In this document: one piece after another, positions 7,760 to 18,592 of the stretch
Layout of the letters: each line of letters opens with the position of its first letter
Numbering within the stretch: position 1 is the first letter of the stretch
Position numbers and translations under genes: made by a program
Notes under the pieces: model-generated
The model's database searches: none
Told to the model about the DNA's origin: nothing
What the model saw: only the letters and a program-made list of their open reading frames with translations
Origin: Planctomycetota bacterium
GTDB taxonomy: Bacteria > Planctomycetota > UBA1135
Reading direction: 5' to 3'
Assembly: GCA_024229395.1 (NCBI GenBank)
Contig: JAAESM010000061.1
Coordinates: 1-64,000 of the forward strand
Length of the DNA: 64,000 nucleotides

Positions 7760-8472
7760 GAGCTAGCCCCCACGGCGCGGTTCTCAACGATGCGGTCGAT
7801 CAAGCCATCCCTCAACCACATCACGCGCTCGGCGTGCGCACCGACTTCGGCCTCGTGGGTGACCAGCAGGATGGTCTTGCCCTCTTCATGCAGTTCATCG
7901 AAGAGCTCGAGGATCTCGCCGGTGGTCTGGGTATCCAGGTTACCGGTGGCTTCATCGGCAAGCAGGATCGGAGGATCGTTGATCAAGGCGCGCGCGATCG
8001 CCACGCGCTGTTGTTGACCACCGCTCAACTCCACCGGACGGTGATCGAGTCGATCGGCCAGGCCGAGGCGCTCGGCCAACATGTAGGCGCGCTCCTCGGC
8101 ATCTTCGCGTGGGTTGTCCTGATAGAACACCGGCACCAAGATGTTCTCCAACATGTTGAGCTGCGGGATCAAGTTGAAGGATTGAAAAATGAACCCCAAC
8201 TCGCGGCCGCGCAGTTGCGACAGCTCATCATCGTTCAGGTCATTGACGTTGTAGCCATTGACCACGTAGTTGCCTTCACTGGGGCGATCGATGCAACCGA
8301 GAATATTCAGCAGCGTGGATTTGCCACTGCCGGAACTACCCATGATGGCCCAGTATTCACCGGCCTTGAACGACACGTCAATGCCATCAAGCGCACGCAC
8401 TTCGGTGGTGCCCATCTTGTAGATGCGACGGATGCCGTCGAGCTCTGCGACTACAGAATTACTTTTGTCCAT
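7756..8472 (-). CDS. ABC transporter ATP-binding protein, LolD/MacB type
   Basis: ATPase of 238 aa. Walker A is GSSGSGKST (residues 45-53), the Q-loop is in FIFQSFNLIP, the signature is LSGGQQQR and Walker B is ILLADEATGNLD, with a switch His in LVTHE. The start is set at ATG 8472. The frame stays open further upstream, but there it only shadows the glycine-rich tail of the preceding adaptor gene and shows no conserved sequence. With this start the gene overlaps the adaptor stop by 14 bases and the permease start by four, a tight operon. It powers the adjacent FtsX-type permease. Confidence 0.93.
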   Translation of the reverse strand: MDKSNSVVAELDGIRRIYKMGTTEVRALDGIDVSFKAGEYWAIMGSSGSGKSTLLNILGCIDRPSEGNYVVNGYNVNDLNDDELSQLRGRELGFIFQSFNLIPQLNMLENILVPVFYQDNPREDAEERAYMLAERLGLADRLDHRPVELSGGQQQRVAIARALINDPPILLADEATGNLDTQTTGEILELFDELHEEGKTILLVTHEAEVGAHAERVMWLRDGLIDRIVENRAVGASS

Positions 8473-10120
8473 GGTCACCGTCTGGCTTACCGCCACCTGG
8501 TTTGCCACCACCGGAGGAACCGCCAGGACGACCGCCACCGGAGCTGCCTTCACCTGGACGGCCACTGCCGGAGCTATCGCCGGAAGGGCGACCGCTTGGC
8601 TTGCCGCTGCCGGATGGAGGACCACCCATGCCTTCGTCATCGCCTTTAGGCGGAGGCTCAGGCTGGAAGCCGCGCGGTGGAGCAAGCTGCACCACTTCAC
8701 CTTCTTCCAGGCCGCCGAGGATCTCGACCCACTCTTCACTGGCCGAACCGATCTCGATCTCCCGCGCCTCGCCGTCGACAAAAGCCACTGCCTTGCCACC
8801 GCTATGGAACACCCCTTGAACTGGGATGAACAGGGTGTCAGGGATCTCCTTGACCAGGATCTCCACACTGCAGCTAGTTCCCGGACGCATCTCCGGGTTG
8901 GTATCGAGGATCGAGATATTGGTGCGGAACAGACGCTGGTTGGGGTTCATCCACGAGCTGCCACTATCAGGCAGCAATGCGACGAAATCAACCAAGCCAT
9001 TGAAGTCCTTATCAGGAATCGAATCGACACGAATGGTGCAAGTCTGCCCCGGCTTGACCTTCTTGATCACCGATTCATGCAAACTCACTTCGGCGATCAT
9101 GCCACCGGATTGAGGAATGGTGATGATCTCTTGGCGCTCACGAACGGTTGCGCCTTCCTCGATCAAATCGCCCTGACCCCAACGACTCCGCTCACGGGCG
9201 TAAACCACGATGCCGCTGCTAGGGGAGTAGATCTCAGACTTCTGCAACTGATCGCGCAGTTTGTCGAGCTTCTCCTTCTCAAGGTCATACTTGGCTTGGC
9301 TGGTGCGAACCTTTGAATCGGCGTTGACCAAGCGTGCGGCTGACTGCAGTTCCACGCGCTCCAACTCCCGTTCGGCCTCTTCAATGTTGCCCTCGTGGAC
9401 CTTCATCTCTTTAGGGTTGTCGTATTCCAACAACAGTTCCTTAGCTCTGGTGACCTGGTCCAGCTTTACCCTTGAGCGCTCCCATGCCAGTTCATCCGAC
9501 TTCAGTTCCGTGGGAGTAAGGAAACCCTCCTTCTTCAGGGTCTTAGATTTCTCATAACGGTCTTCAGCTTGTTTCAACTCTTGGTCCGCCAACAGAATGG
9601 CTTCTCTAGCGCTTTGCACCTGTTGCTCGAAGTCACCGTTCACATACTTATTCTTATCGAAGATTGCGAAGTCTAGGTCTTGCTTCGCCTTGGCATAGTC
9701 CGACGTATTCTGCGAAACCTGAATCTCCTTATCTTGCTTCGCGGTGGTTAAGGCTGCATCCGCGTTCTGCACCGCAATCTCGCCGGAGTTCTCGCGATCT
9801 TCCAAGCTGGAAGTATCCAACACCACCAACAAGTCACCCTCTTTGACCTCTTTGCCTTCCTCGACCAAGCTCAGGATCTGCAAATTGCCCTCGAGTTCGT
9901 TGGTGACCTTGACGCTGTTCTTGGCAGACAAGTTTCCGCGCTGCACCACCGTGATTCGCAACGGACCACGCTGTACCGCTTGGCCTTCGACCTCGGCAGC
10001 GACCTCGGCGTTCATCCATCCACCTTCGCGCAAACCGCTCCATAGGCCACCAGCAACGACGGCTAGGATTATGGGTAGAGCAAATCGATTCTTTTTCTTC
10101 TTGATGGGGGCGGTACTCAT
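8459..10120 (-). CDS. HlyD/MacA-family periplasmic adaptor with Gly/Pro-rich C-terminal tail
   Basis: Membrane-fusion protein of 553 aa linking the inner-membrane ABC unit to the TolC-like channel. There is a basic N-terminus (KKKKNR), one membrane anchor (about 12-30), a barrel/lipoyl half (KEGDLLVVLDTSSLEDREN), long coiled-coil segments (about 100-290), then the second lipoyl half and beta-barrel (IYSPSSGIVVYARER, PGQTCTIRVDSIPDKDFNG). Residues about 480-553 are an unusual low-complexity tail of Gly, Ser, Pro, Lys and Asp (PSGSGKPSGRPSG and similar). Standard MacA is about 370 aa, so the coiled coil and tail account for the excess. It overlaps the upstream TolC-type gene by four bases. Confidence 0.9.
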   Translation of the reverse strand: MSTAPIKKKKNRFALPIILAVVAGGLWSGLREGGWMNAEVAAEVEGQAVQRGPLRITVVQRGNLSAKNSVKVTNELEGNLQILSLVEEGKEVKEGDLLVVLDTSSLEDRENSGEIAVQNADAALTTAKQDKEIQVSQNTSDYAKAKQDLDFAIFDKNKYVNGDFEQQVQSAREAILLADQELKQAEDRYEKSKTLKKEGFLTPTELKSDELAWERSRVKLDQVTRAKELLLEYDNPKEMKVHEGNIEEAERELERVELQSAARLVNADSKVRTSQAKYDLEKEKLDKLRDQLQKSEIYSPSSGIVVYARERSRWGQGDLIEEGATVRERQEIITIPQSGGMIAEVSLHESVIKKVKPGQTCTIRVDSIPDKDFNGLVDFVALLPDSGSSWMNPNQRLFRTNISILDTNPEMRPGTSCSVEILVKEIPDTLFIPVQGVFHSGGKAVAFVDGEAREIEIGSASEEWVEILGGLEEGEVVQLAPPRGFQPEPPPKGDDEGMGGPPSGSGKPSGRPSGDSSGSGRPGEGSSGGGRPGGSSGGGKPGGGKPDGDHGQK

Positions 10121-11745
10121 TCGACAGGTGCGGTTAGGCGTGGCAGGGAGGCTTCATCGAGCTGGATGCCGTTCGGATCGACATCGAGCAATTCCAAATC
10201 GCGGTAAAGGCGCAAACGCGCCAGTGCATAATCAATCAGCGCGGAGGTCGCCGAGTTCTGTGCGCTCAACAAGGAGCGGCGCGATTCAAGAACGGTTCGC
10301 GTATCGGTGCGCCCCAGTTCCTGTTTCATTTCCGACGACCTCACGCGGCGCTCAGCCAAGGTCACCGAGATCAACTGCAGTTGATAACGTTCCGCAGTAC
10401 TTCGCGTCTGGCGCAGGTTGTCGCGCATGTCAGCAAGCACGGTATCGGAAAGTTCTTCCTCTGAGCGCACCGCGGAATCACGATCGAGCAAGCTGCGGCG
10501 GTAGATATTTCGTTCGGGTAGGCGGTCGATTGAAAGATCAAGGTCCAGGCCAAGTGACCAGGGACTCGTGCTAGAGCGGAAGGACAACGGCTTGCCTTCT
10601 TGACTAGTAGAACCGACCGAAGCTTCCAAATCCAACCCATTGCGTAAGGCATCCTCGGCGACGGCCACGCGGCGCTCGGCATCGATCAAGCGATCGCGCA
10701 CGGTGACCAAGTCAAGGCGTCGCTCCAAGGAGAGTGCCATCAGTGCATCGGGATCGATGCCGACCAAGTCGGCTCCATCCAGTAGCTTCAAAGCCTCAAG
10801 TTCGCTGCGATCCAACTCGGCGTAGGTCTCGGTCGGCAAACCCAGTAGCAGCATGAACTGGTCCATCTGGCCGCCGTAGGATTCCATCAGGTTCACCAAG
10901 GTAGCCTCGGAGCGCAGCAGATCCTGACGTGCTTGGTCGACCTCAATGTCATTCATGCGGCCGGCGTCGGCGAAGGCCACGTTGCGAGCCACCAGCAACT
11001 TCAACGATTCCAGGTTGGCCTCTTCGTTGGTGATGCTATCGAGCGTACGCAGAATCGCGTAGTAACGACCGACCACATCCACCGCGAAGGTGCGGCGGTA
11101 ACGCTCGTAGGTGCGCACCTCATAGACCAAGTTGCGCTCGGCCTGCGTGAGCGGCTCCAGGATCATGGCCTGAGCCGAACCGCGCAGCAAAGGCATGGTG
11201 GCGGTGAGCCCCAAGCTGCCGATCACATCCCAGCCGTCGCCGTTGGACAGCGCGCGGAATAGGTCGGTGCCAATGCTGCCAATAATCTGCGCGCCATTGC
11301 CGAACTGCTTGCTCAGGCCAAAATCGCCATCCACCCTGGCGTTATTGGCATCATCGCCACTACCTGTCACCGAGCCACTGGCGCTGAGACTTGGCCGCCA
11401 TCCGAAGCGCCAACGCTCCAAAGTTAGGTCCAAAGCACTGCGATAAAGTTGCTCGCGACGGGTCTGGTAGCTGCGATTGTTCTCCGCGGCGATCTCCAGA
11501 CAGGTGGTCAGGTTCAGCTGCAGTGCTTCGCCAGCGGTTTCTTCATTCAGCAAGCGGAAGCGCAGTGCGTCTGCATTGCGGTCAGCAGTGAAGCCGGCAG
11601 GGCGATCAAAAAGGGCAGCCCGACGCTCATCGAGAAGGCTGTAAACCTCTTCGTCGGCGGCAGTTCGGTGCTCTTCGGGCGTGGCGCAGGCGGCCACTGC
11701 CAGGCAAAAGAGCGGCAGCAGGTAACGGCGATTTGGGCAGGGCAT
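10117..11745 (-). CDS. TolC-family outer-membrane efflux lipoprotein
   Basis: Outer-membrane channel component of 542 aa. The N-terminus PCPNRRYLLPLFCLAVAAC is a lipoprotein signal with a lipobox ending at Cys19 or so. Two OEP-type repeats of long helices follow (LNLTTCLEIAAENNRSYQTRREQLYRSALDL, written here only as its start LNLTTCLEIAAENN, and later LMALSLERRLDLVTVRDRLI), with GSATSSLIDY-like alternation of helices and short strands to the end. It is the first gene of the operon TolC-adaptor-ATPase-permease. A promoter probably lies in 11746-11820, where the next upstream gene ends. The complex should export a substrate from the periplasm or inner membrane; which one is unknown. Confidence 0.88.
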   Translation of the reverse strand: MPCPNRRYLLPLFCLAVAACATPEEHRTAADEEVYSLLDERRAALFDRPAGFTADRNADALRFRLLNEETAGEALQLNLTTCLEIAAENNRSYQTRREQLYRSALDLTLERWRFGWRPSLSASGSVTGSGDDANNARVDGDFGLSKQFGNGAQIIGSIGTDLFRALSNGDGWDVIGSLGLTATMPLLRGSAQAMILEPLTQAERNLVYEVRTYERYRRTFAVDVVGRYYAILRTLDSITNEEANLESLKLLVARNVAFADAGRMNDIEVDQARQDLLRSEATLVNLMESYGGQMDQFMLLLGLPTETYAELDRSELEALKLLDGADLVGIDPDALMALSLERRLDLVTVRDRLIDAERRVAVAEDALRNGLDLEASVGSTSQEGKPLSFRSSTSPWSLGLDLDLSIDRLPERNIYRRSLLDRDSAVRSEEELSDTVLADMRDNLRQTRSTAERYQLQLISVTLAERRVRSSEMKQELGRTDTRTVLESRRSLLSAQNSATSALIDYALARLRLYRDLELLDVDPNGIQLDEASLPRLTAPVE

Positions 11746-11820
11746 CAGGGGCAGCCGTGACGATTCACGGACAGGGGACTATGCGCCTACGGGGTATGCA
11801 GGCACTTAGTGAGCAACAAT

Positions 11821-13035
11821 TTAACGTTGCAACAGGTATTCCTCGGCACGTTTTAGCGACGAGTTTTCACCGGCCATGGCTTCTTCAGGAACCACCTCAG
11901 TAATCTCATGCGGGGTGATGCCGTTGAACTCGATCTTCTTCCCATCTAGGCCACTGCGGCCGCGGGTTGAGAATTTGATCGTGGCGACCCCAGAAGGGAA
12001 GGTCCAGTTCTGTTTCGACGACGACGAACCTGCGCTTACGGAGCCAAAAATCCGAGCTTCGGCAATATTGACGAAATCGCGGGCCAGAGTCTCGCCGGCG
12101 GAGATGCAACCGGCATCAATGATCACGGCAACGGGCAATTCCGCATCGGCAATCGCCTTGATTTGATTGGTGAGGTCACTGCCGTAGCCGCCACCAGAGT
12201 TGCCGCGCATGTCTACGATCCAACCCTTCACATCAGGCATTGCAGCGAGGGCTTCCTTCATGCCTTCGGGCACGCTCGAATCCACCCGGCGCAGATACAT
12301 GAACCCAACGCCGCTCTCGAGCTTGGAGTAGTAGAAGGACTTGCCGACCTGCTTCAAATCACTGGGCAAGTTGTAGGTATGCGGCCAACCGCTCTTCTCT
12401 GACCGCGCCGACAGCTTGTAGGTCTTCTTCTTCTTGCCATCGAGACAGACCAACTTGAATTTCTCGCCACTCTCACCAGCCAAGCCATATCGGTACTCGA
12501 AGAACAACGCGCGCTGCGGGCTCGAGAAACTACCGCCCTTCTCCCAAGTCTCTTCGGCGCGTTTCTCCAGGAACTCGCGCGGATCGTCGCCGTTGATGGT
12601 CAATACCACCTGGCCGGTCTTCAACGATGCACCCTTGCCACTGGGTGGGAACATAATGACCACGCGGTCATCGGTAGCCGGCATGAAACTGACGCCGCTG
12701 TAATAACTAGGCTCGCGCTTCGGCATCTCGACCTTGGTTTCGGTCACATACATGTGGGCGTCGCGCAAACAAGCCACGCCTTCGAACACCAAGTTCATGA
12801 AGTCGGCATCGTTCTTGCACTTCTTGGCCGCCTTCTCCAGCCGCTTACTAGTGGCCTTCCATTCCTTGCGAATGTCCTTCAGATCAAAGAATGGGTAGTT
12901 GGCCTGCGCATGATCGACGAAGGCCTTCATGTCGGAGATATAGCTCTTCTTGTAATCGGACTGAGCACTGGCGGGGGAAGCCAGGAGGGGGAACGCAGCG
13001 ATGAAGCTGAGTACTAGGGCGCGACCTCTCCTCAT
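11821..13035 (-). CDS. S41-family peptidase, secreted
   Basis: Tail-specific/C-terminal processing protease relative of 404 aa. The signal peptide RRGRALVLSFIAAFPLLASPASA is cleaved before QSDYKK. A helical N-terminal region (about 30-110) is followed by a PDZ-like segment (TGQVVLTINGDDPREF). The catalytic S41 fold shows VKGWIVDMRGNSGGGYG and a nucleophile region with CISAGETLARDF (Ser after the Ile). The Ser/Lys dyad is not fully assignable by eye. The start ATG 13035 has no recognisable ribosome-binding site. A perfect hairpin sits five bases upstream, separating it from clpC. Role in periplasmic protein turnover is inferred. Confidence 0.83.
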   Translation of the reverse strand: MRRGRALVLSFIAAFPLLASPASAQSDYKKSYISDMKAFVDHAQANYPFFDLKDIRKEWKATSKRLEKAAKKCKNDADFMNLVFEGVACLRDAHMYVTETKVEMPKREPSYYSGVSFMPATDDRVVIMFPPSGKGASLKTGQVVLTINGDDPREFLEKRAEETWEKGGSFSSPQRALFFEYRYGLAGESGEKFKLVCLDGKKKKTYKLSARSEKSGWPHTYNLPSDLKQVGKSFYYSKLESGVGFMYLRRVDSSVPEGMKEALAAMPDVKGWIVDMRGNSGGGYGSDLTNQIKAIADAELPVAVIIDAGCISAGETLARDFVNIAEARIFGSVSAGSSSSKQNWTFPSGVATIKFSTRGRSGLDGKKIEFNGITPHEITEVVPEEAMAGENSSLKRAEEYLLQR

Positions 13036-13039
13036 AATG

Positions 13040-13072
13040 CAGCAAGTCTACGCTTTCGGCGTAGACTTGCTG
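13040..13072 (-). terminator. Perfect 14-bp hairpin between clpC and the S41 gene
   Basis: CAGCAAGTCTACGC and GCGTAGACTTGCTG pair perfectly around a five-base loop. It follows clpC by about 45 bases and ends only four bases before the S41 start codon, so it may terminate clpC transcripts or mask the S41 initiation region. There is no T-run. Confidence 0.55.
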
Positions 13073-13116
13073 AAGTTGATGGCCCAAAAGAAATGGGCCG
13101 TTGTACCGGCAGGCGG

Positions 13117-15675
<2,559 letters not shown>

Positions 15676-15751
15676 TAGTGTTGGTTCCCCTTTGGTACGT
15701 TTCTCTTATCGGCTCAAATTGCCGGAAACTTTCAAATCTCGGAAAATTCGT

Positions 15752-16270
15752 TCAAGCCCCTAGTTCCGGGCCGCTTTCCAGTTCCTGGATGCGGTCACGG
15801 ATGCGCGCGGCTGACTCGTAGTCTTCTTTCTTGACTGCTGTTTCGAGTTCCGCGTTCAGTTGGTCGAGGAGGTTATCTTCCCGCCAGTCGACATGCTCTT
15901 CGTGGCCGTGCAGCCGTTCAAGCATTTCACCGACGTAATCCGCGAAAACCTCGTAATCATTGGGGCAGCCTAGGCGGCTGGTTTGACGAAGATCCCGCAA
16001 GGTCCACCCGCAATCAGGACAGCTGAGGTCCTCTTGCGGTTCGGAGGCTGTAGGGGTGGCTGGCCCTGGCCCACTCTGGGGCAAGAAGGCCTTCGAAAGC
16101 ATGCTGATAATCTTTGGGAAAGATGCAGCTTTAGGTACAGGTAAGCCAGCTTTCTTTGCGCACACATGACAAAAATCTGTGGCCTTAACCTGTGCATGAC
16201 CGTCGTCGTCGTAGACAACATCGAGTTGGTGCAAAGTGGCTTGCAGTTTTTGGCAGGATTGGCAAATCAT
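15752..16270 (-). CDS. mcsA: McsA-like zinc-finger protein with UVR motif
   Basis: Small adaptor-type protein of 172 aa. Cysteine pairs C3-x2-C6, C34-x2-C37 and C84-x2-C87 fit McsA zinc binding. The fourth pair is C102-x2-D105, with Asp in place of the second Cys. A C-terminal UVR motif (about 135-166, AVKKEDYESAARIRDRIQELE) matches the UvrB-UvrC/McsA interaction motif and the UVR segment of ClpC. ATG 16270 overlaps the murD stop by four bases, and clpC starts 76 bases downstream. In Bacillus, McsA activates the arginine kinase McsB. No mcsB is seen here, so the protein may act directly on ClpC; this is inference. Confidence 0.85.
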   Translation of the reverse strand: MICQSCQKLQATLHQLDVVYDDDGHAQVKATDFCHVCAKKAGLPVPKAASFPKIISMLSKAFLPQSGPGPATPTASEPQEDLSCPDCGWTLRDLRQTSRLGCPNDYEVFADYVGEMLERLHGHEEHVDWREDNLLDQLNAELETAVKKEDYESAARIRDRIQELESGPELGA

Positions 16271-17655
16271 CTGTTCTCTGTAGCCGCTGTAGTGCGGCCG
16301 GTTTCCTCTTTGCCTACGCAGACTCCAGCACAAAGAGAGTGAAAGAGTTCGGCGCGGTCGCGGAAGTTCCTGAATTCATCGTAGGACGAAAAGGTAGGTG
16401 AAAACAGCAGGAACTCACGATTTCCGAGGCTTTGCAGAGCTTTGGTAGCTGAATCCTTGAAATGCTCCGTCCACGTGGATGGCAGACCCGCAGCCTGACA
16501 TTCCTTGGCCAAGCGCGCACCGCCCTCGCCATAGAAGTAAAGACGTGTACAGCGCGCGCAGGCTTCAATTAATTCGCTGAGATCCAATCCCTTGTCTTTT
16601 CCACCGGCGAGCAAAACGATCTCGCCTTGTAAATCCTTCAATGCGGCTGCGGTCGGGTCAGGATGGGTGGCGACGGCATTGTCGATGATGTTGCGACCAT
16701 GCGGATCCTGGAAACGTGCCATGCGGTATGGAAGTCCAGGAAAGCTGCGTGTCCGTTGGCGAATGAGTTCGTCTTCCATTCCGAGGAGACGCGCGGCATG
16801 GAGAGCCGCCAACAACGAAGGCAAACGATAGGGTTCCGAGAAGGGGAGATCCGCAGTCGTTAGGCCGAAGTCTGGGAGGGCTTCTGCTATTAGCTGGAGG
16901 GCGGTGCCGTGCGCTTCCTTTTGCCACTCCGTGGCATTCTCACAATCCACTGGCAGGAGCAGATGACCGTGCTCATCTTGGTACTCCAACAGTCGGCGTT
17001 TGGCCCGCCAGTATTGTGGAACCGTGTGATGACGATCGAGGTGGTCGGTGCCTAAATGCGTGAGCACCACCACCTGCGGCCAGCCTTTCGGGGCTACCAA
17101 ACGCTCTGTTTGAAAAGAAGACAACTCAATCACCAGTCGGTCGCCTTGTTGAAGCGGCAAAACGGCTTCAAGTAGGGAGCCGCCAAGGTTGCCGCTCAAC
17201 ACCGTGGTGCCGGGCATGCCTTCGAGCAAGTGTGCAGTAAGCGCTGCACAAGTGGATTTGCCGTTGGTGCCGGTGATCGCCACCGCTGGCAGGTGCGCAG
17301 CCGCAGCAATCGCCAGATTCACTTCGGTGGTCAACTTGCAGCCACAGTCTTGTGCCACCTGTAACCACTTCGCTTCCGACGGCACTGCCGGATTGACCAC
17401 GACCACATCTGCGTCTTCGAATAATTGCTGATGGTGACCGCCCAAAGCAAAGGTGATCGGCAAGCCTTCTAGTGCTTGAACGCCTTCGGCCAAGGCTTCC
17501 ACCGGGCGTAAATCGGTCACCGTAACCAAGGCGCCGAGAGAGACCAACGCGCGGGCGCAGCCAGCTCCACCGCCAAAAGCACCAAGACCAAGCACCAGGA
17601 CTTTCTGGTCCTTCAGGTCCGCTGGGTGCAGGTACTCCATGGTTACGGGGCGCAT
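16267..17655 (-). CDS. murD: UDP-N-acetylmuramoyl-L-alanine--D-glutamate ligase
   Basis: Cytoplasmic Mur ligase of peptidoglycan synthesis that adds D-Glu to UDP-MurNAc-L-Ala. It has an N-terminal Rossmann segment (KVLVLGLGAFGGGAG), the ATP-binding VAITGTNGKST, the central-domain VVLTHLGTDHLDRH, and a C-terminal domain with IIDNAVATHPDPTAAAL and LAGGKDKGLDLSEL, all diagnostic of MurD. Start choice is uncertain among TTG 17664, ATG 17655 and ATG 17640, and no clear ribosome-binding site decides it. The gene heads a leftward murD-mcsA-clpC run with a four-base overlap to mcsA. Its presence shows the organism makes peptidoglycan. Confidence 0.95.
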   Translation of the reverse strand: MRPVTMEYLHPADLKDQKVLVLGLGAFGGGAGCARALVSLGALVTVTDLRPVEALAEGVQALEGLPITFALGGHHQQLFEDADVVVVNPAVPSEAKWLQVAQDCGCKLTTEVNLAIAAAAHLPAVAITGTNGKSTCAALTAHLLEGMPGTTVLSGNLGGSLLEAVLPLQQGDRLVIELSSFQTERLVAPKGWPQVVVLTHLGTDHLDRHHTVPQYWRAKRRLLEYQDEHGHLLLPVDCENATEWQKEAHGTALQLIAEALPDFGLTTADLPFSEPYRLPSLLAALHAARLLGMEDELIRQRTRSFPGLPYRMARFQDPHGRNIIDNAVATHPDPTAAALKDLQGEIVLLAGGKDKGLDLSELIEACARCTRLYFYGEGGARLAKECQAAGLPSTWTEHFKDSATKALQSLGNREFLLFSPTFSSYDEFRNFRDRAELFHSLCAGVCVGKEETGRTTAATENR

Positions 17656-17721
17656 GGAGCGCAATTCTAGCGGCGCAGGGTGCTCAAATGGGGCCGATAT
17701 GGGCCTCCAACTGCCAAAAAA

Positions 17722-17770
17722 GGATGGTGCCGAACCCGAAGAGGGATGGTGCCGAACCCGAAGGGGATGG
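17722..17770. repeat. Short tandem repeat 3' of tRNA-Ser(GCT)
   Basis: A 22-base unit beginning GGATGGTGCCGAACCCGAAG occurs twice (17722 and 17744), with a third partial copy GGATGG running into the encoded tRNA CCA end. On the minus strand the array is followed by six T residues (17715-17720), so it may work as a tRNA terminator region. It probably arose by slippage of the tRNA 3' flank. Confidence 0.6.
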
Positions 17771-17859
17771 CGGAGAGAGAGGGATTTGAACCCTCGGAGC
17801 CGTCTAAACGACTCAACAGCTTAGCAAGCTGCCGCATTCGGCCACTCTGCCATCTCTCC
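17768..17859 (-). tRNA. tRNA-Ser (anticodon GCT), CCA encoded
   Basis: Acceptor GGAGAGA pairs with TCTCTCC, the discriminator is G, and CCA is encoded at 17768-17770. The anticodon loop TTGCTAA gives GCT (codons AGC/AGU). The long variable arm and the T-loop GTTCAAATC are typical of tRNA-Ser. A second tRNA-Ser lies about 200 bases upstream in the same direction; I see nothing convincing in the spacer. Confidence 0.95.
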
Positions 17860-18064
17860 GCACAATCGGCGCAAAGTTTAGCCGTGGCCTCCGTGCTTGC
17901 CAAGCGATTATCTGGCATCGCACCGAAGTTACTGCATTGACCTCAGGAACAAGACCATTCCACCACCCGAATCCAATCCTCACCCGTTTCTCGGCCTCCT
18001 GGAGGCGCGCCTCTGGCCGGTATTCCCGGCATGTGAAGCGCCGCAAGGATGGCCAGAAATGGGG

Positions 18065-18152
18065 TGGCGGAGAGGGTGGGATTTGAACCCACGGTCCCGT
18101 GAAGGACGCTGGTTTTCAAAACCAGTCCATTCGGCCACTCTGGCACCTCTCC
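18065..18152 (-). tRNA. tRNA-Ser (anticodon TGA), CCA encoded
   Basis: Acceptor GGAGAGG pairs with CCTCTCC, the discriminator is G, and CCA is encoded at 18065-18067. The anticodon arm CTGGT-TTTGAAA-ACCAG gives anticodon TGA (codons UCA/UCN). A class II variable arm is present. This is an ordinary serine tRNA and not tRNA-Sec, which would need a TCA anticodon and a longer acceptor. Confidence 0.95.
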
Positions 18153-18161
18153 GCGTGAACC

Positions 18162-18569
18162 CTAGCTCTGTGCCTGGGTCCAGACTTTCTCAGTGACATA
18201 AATCGGCGCTGAGCCGCGTAAGGATAGCGCGATTGCATCGCTAGGGCGGCAGTCAATGCCAAAAACCTCGCCGTCATGCTCCACACGGAGCTCGGCGAAG
18301 TAGGTGCCCTGATCCAGTTCATGGATCACTGTTTCCTGAATATGTCCTGACAAACGCTGGATCAAAGTGTGCGTGAGTTCGTGGGTCATCGGCCGTGGAG
18401 CCGGATCGCCTTTCAAGCACATGGTGATCTCATGCGCCGCACTTCGCCCGATGACCATCGTGAGCTCGCGCGGGGACGGGCCGACGTTAGTCTCGCGGAG
18501 CTGCAGATACTGCTGCTCATGGCCGTCCACCAGAATCAGGCGGTTGACGCGGGCGAGGGTGCGTTCCAT
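18162..18569 (-). CDS. Bifunctional nuclease family protein (DUF151)
   Basis: Protein of 135 aa matching the BFN/DUF151 family. It has an N-terminal strand-rich part with IGRSAAHEITMCLKG, a middle MTHELTHTLIQRLSG, and the hallmark FGIDCRPSDAIALSLR, followed by PIYVTEKV. Members have been reported as nucleases acting on RNA and DNA, but their bacterial role is not settled. The length is typical for the family. It starts at ATG 18569, close to and divergent from the alkyltransferase gene (ATG 18593), so the two share a 23-base promoter interval, which is unusually small. Confidence 0.85.
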   Translation of the reverse strand: MERTLARVNRLILVDGHEQQYLQLRETNVGPSPRELTMVIGRSAAHEITMCLKGDPAPRPMTHELTHTLIQRLSGHIQETVIHELDQGTYFAELRVEHDGEVFGIDCRPSDAIALSLRGSAPIYVTEKVWTQAQS

Positions 18570-18592
18570 TGGCCATAGGTTATCCTTTCCAC

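Noticed and set aside
8473..8868. N-terminal extension of the ABC ATPase by 132 codons
   Set aside because: It is Ala/Val-rich sequence produced by the glycine-rich tail of the adaptor in another frame; ATPase homology begins only after ATG 8472.
17722..17770. CRISPR-like array beside tRNA-Ser
   Set aside because: Only two full 22-base copies that are directly adjacent without spacers.
18065..18152. tRNA-Ser(TGA) as the selenocysteine tRNA
   Set aside because: The anticodon is TGA, which reads UCA codons, and the acceptor is of normal length; tRNA-Sec needs anticodon TCA.
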